64,000 bases of DNA from the NCBI RefSeq assembly GCF_026157065.1, contig NZ_JANLGQ010000002.1, positions 62,001 to 126,000 on the forward strand, read 5' to 3'. A model generated the notes under the pieces. The model searched no databases. It was given only the letters and a program-made list of their open reading frames with translations, and was not told the origin of the DNA. A program made the position numbers and the translations under genes. The stretch is from Enterococcus sp. HY326. Its GTDB lineage: Bacteria > Bacillota > Bacilli > Lactobacillales > Enterococcaceae. This document shows, one piece after another, positions 63,189-64,000 of the stretch; the first letter of the stretch is position 1; each line of letters begins with the position of its first letter.

Positions 63189-64000
63189 TTATTCCGCTCC
63201 TAAGATAGCTTCCCGCACATCATTAAGCATCATCTGCGTTGCAATTGGGCCGGTATATTGCCAGCTGTGATTGGAATCAAAGGAGAAGACTTGATTGTTG
63301 GCAACAGCGGGAATATTTTGCCACGCACTTTCATTATAAAGGGCGGCTTCTTCATCACTATCAACTAAAATTAAATAATCAGCATCCAATTCAGCTAAAG
63401 CTTCTGTGGAGATAGCAGACCAGTCAGCAGTGGCGCTTTCGGAAATTTCAGCGACAACATTCGGGACTTGAAAGCCTAAGTCTTCATATAAAAGTGTACC
63501 ACTCGCCCGATTTTCTGCTACCACAAAGGCGCTATTGTTAGTGACCCATAAGACGGCAATTGATTTTTCACCAATTGCATCTGTCAATTCATTTTTTAAT
63601 TCTTCTGCATCTGTTTGATATTGGGCAATTGTCGTTTCGGCTTGTTCTTCTTTACCTAAAACGCTGGCAATATCCAGATAAGTATCCTCCCAAGTAACGC
63701 CGTCGCCATTTTCAACGACATAAGTAGGGGCAATCTGACTGTACTGTGTATATTTATCGCCTTCGACTAAATCAGAAGAGCTAACAAATAATAAATCTGG
63801 TTCAAAACTCAACACATCTTCATAAGGCATGTCGTAATTTAAAGTGGGAATGTCGGTCAAATAGTCCTGTAAATAACTTAAGACACTCCCAGAGCCGACT
63901 GTCCATTGCGCAACTGGCGTCACATCTAAAGAAACTAAATAATCTTCGAGATAAGTTCCAATCACTCGTTTTGGATTAGTTGGCACAGTTAAAGTGTGAT
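63189..64000 (-). CDS. Iron-siderophore ABC transporter substrate-binding protein (5' partial)
   Basis: Captures a ferric siderophore or haem outside the cell and hands it to an ABC importer. The visible 270 residues follow the FhuD/FepB pattern: HTLTVPTNPKRVIGT at the start (the usual phrase after the signal peptide), YEDVLSFEPDLLFVSSSD, IAPTYVVENGDGVTWEDTYLDIASVLGKEEQAE, and a C-terminal LDADYLILVDSDEE. The frame is open to the last base, so signal peptide and lipobox lie beyond the window. The GTG at 63986 is inside the mature protein and is not the start. The importer genes should lie outside. The ligand is not known. Confidence 0.85.
   Translation of the reverse strand, partial: HTLTVPTNPKRVIGTYLEDYLVSLDVTPVAQWTVGSGSVLSYLQDYLTDIPTLNYDMPYEDVLSFEPDLLFVSSSDLVEGDKYTQYSQIAPTYVVENGDGVTWEDTYLDIASVLGKEEQAETTIAQYQTDAEELKNELTDAIGEKSIAVLWVTNNSAFVVAENRASGTLLYEDLGFQVPNVVAEISESATADWSAISTEALAELDADYLILVDSDEEAALYNESAWQNIPAVANNQVFSFDSNHSWQYTGPIATQMMLNDVREAILGAE

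Overview
The window is low-GC Firmicute DNA and almost certainly from the genus Enterococcus. The best evidence is the tmRNA gene on the minus strand near 39.3-39.7 kb, whose tag peptide reads AKNENNSYALAA; from memory this is the Enterococcus faecium-type tag. An AguR-AguBDAC agmatine deiminase locus in enterococcal order, an rpmG paralogue with an enterococcal sequence, and a Firmicute-type T-box in front of thrS agree with this. The species cannot be named from the sequence. I saw no prophage, transposase, CRISPR array, rRNA or tRNA.

Layout. (1) 1-7.0 kb: a cyclic-di-GMP exopolysaccharide module consisting of a membrane GGDEF protein (cut by the window edge), a GT2/GtrA glycosyltransferase, a cellulose-synthase-like glycosyltransferase with a PilZ domain, a GT-C-like membrane protein and an EAL protein. 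Enzymes that make and degrade the messenger lie beside its likely effector. (2) 7.0-14.2 kb: DUF2200, a ROK kinase, a DUF2087 regulator, then two transcription units (cyclophilin-like protein; DUF3737-patB) that both start with MerR-type promoters with 19-bp spacers, followed by gdh-glcU for glucose uptake and oxidation. (3) 14.2-21.3 kb: small proteins, a GNAT, a HrtBA/MacB-type ABC exporter, and a DUF454 plus CydDC-like ABC exporter operon behind a Fur-type box. (4) 21.4-28.1 kb: aguR with a frameshifted HAD gene on the minus strand, divergent from aguB-aguD-aguA-aguC, which makes ATP from agmatine; the control region has a perfect cre and a GGTTTA/TAAACC array. (5) 28.1-37.6 kb: TspO, a lipid kinase, two aldo/keto reductases, and a beta-glucoside locus (RpiR regulator with a frameshift at an A AAA AAG heptamer, bglP, a GH1 phospho-beta-glucosidase, a third aldo/keto reductase). 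(6) 37.6-45.8 kb: MBL hydrolase, histidine phosphatase, ssrA, HAD phosphatase, a YclJK-like two-component system, an ABC pair with a degenerate ATPase, and TmcAL. (7) 45.8-64 kb: housekeeping genes (yebC, helD, thrS, a class B PBP, gpx, rpmG, csp) with small accessory genes, ending in a siderophore-binding lipoprotein cut by the window edge.

The points I find most notable are the self-contained c-di-GMP module, the correctly phased A AAA AAG heptamer in the rpiR gene, the paired MerR-type operators, a family of very long palindromic terminator-like repeats (at 46.6 and 55.0 kb, perhaps 32.0 kb), and the P-loop-less ABC ATPase. The two frameshifts could be assembly errors, and this should be settled first.
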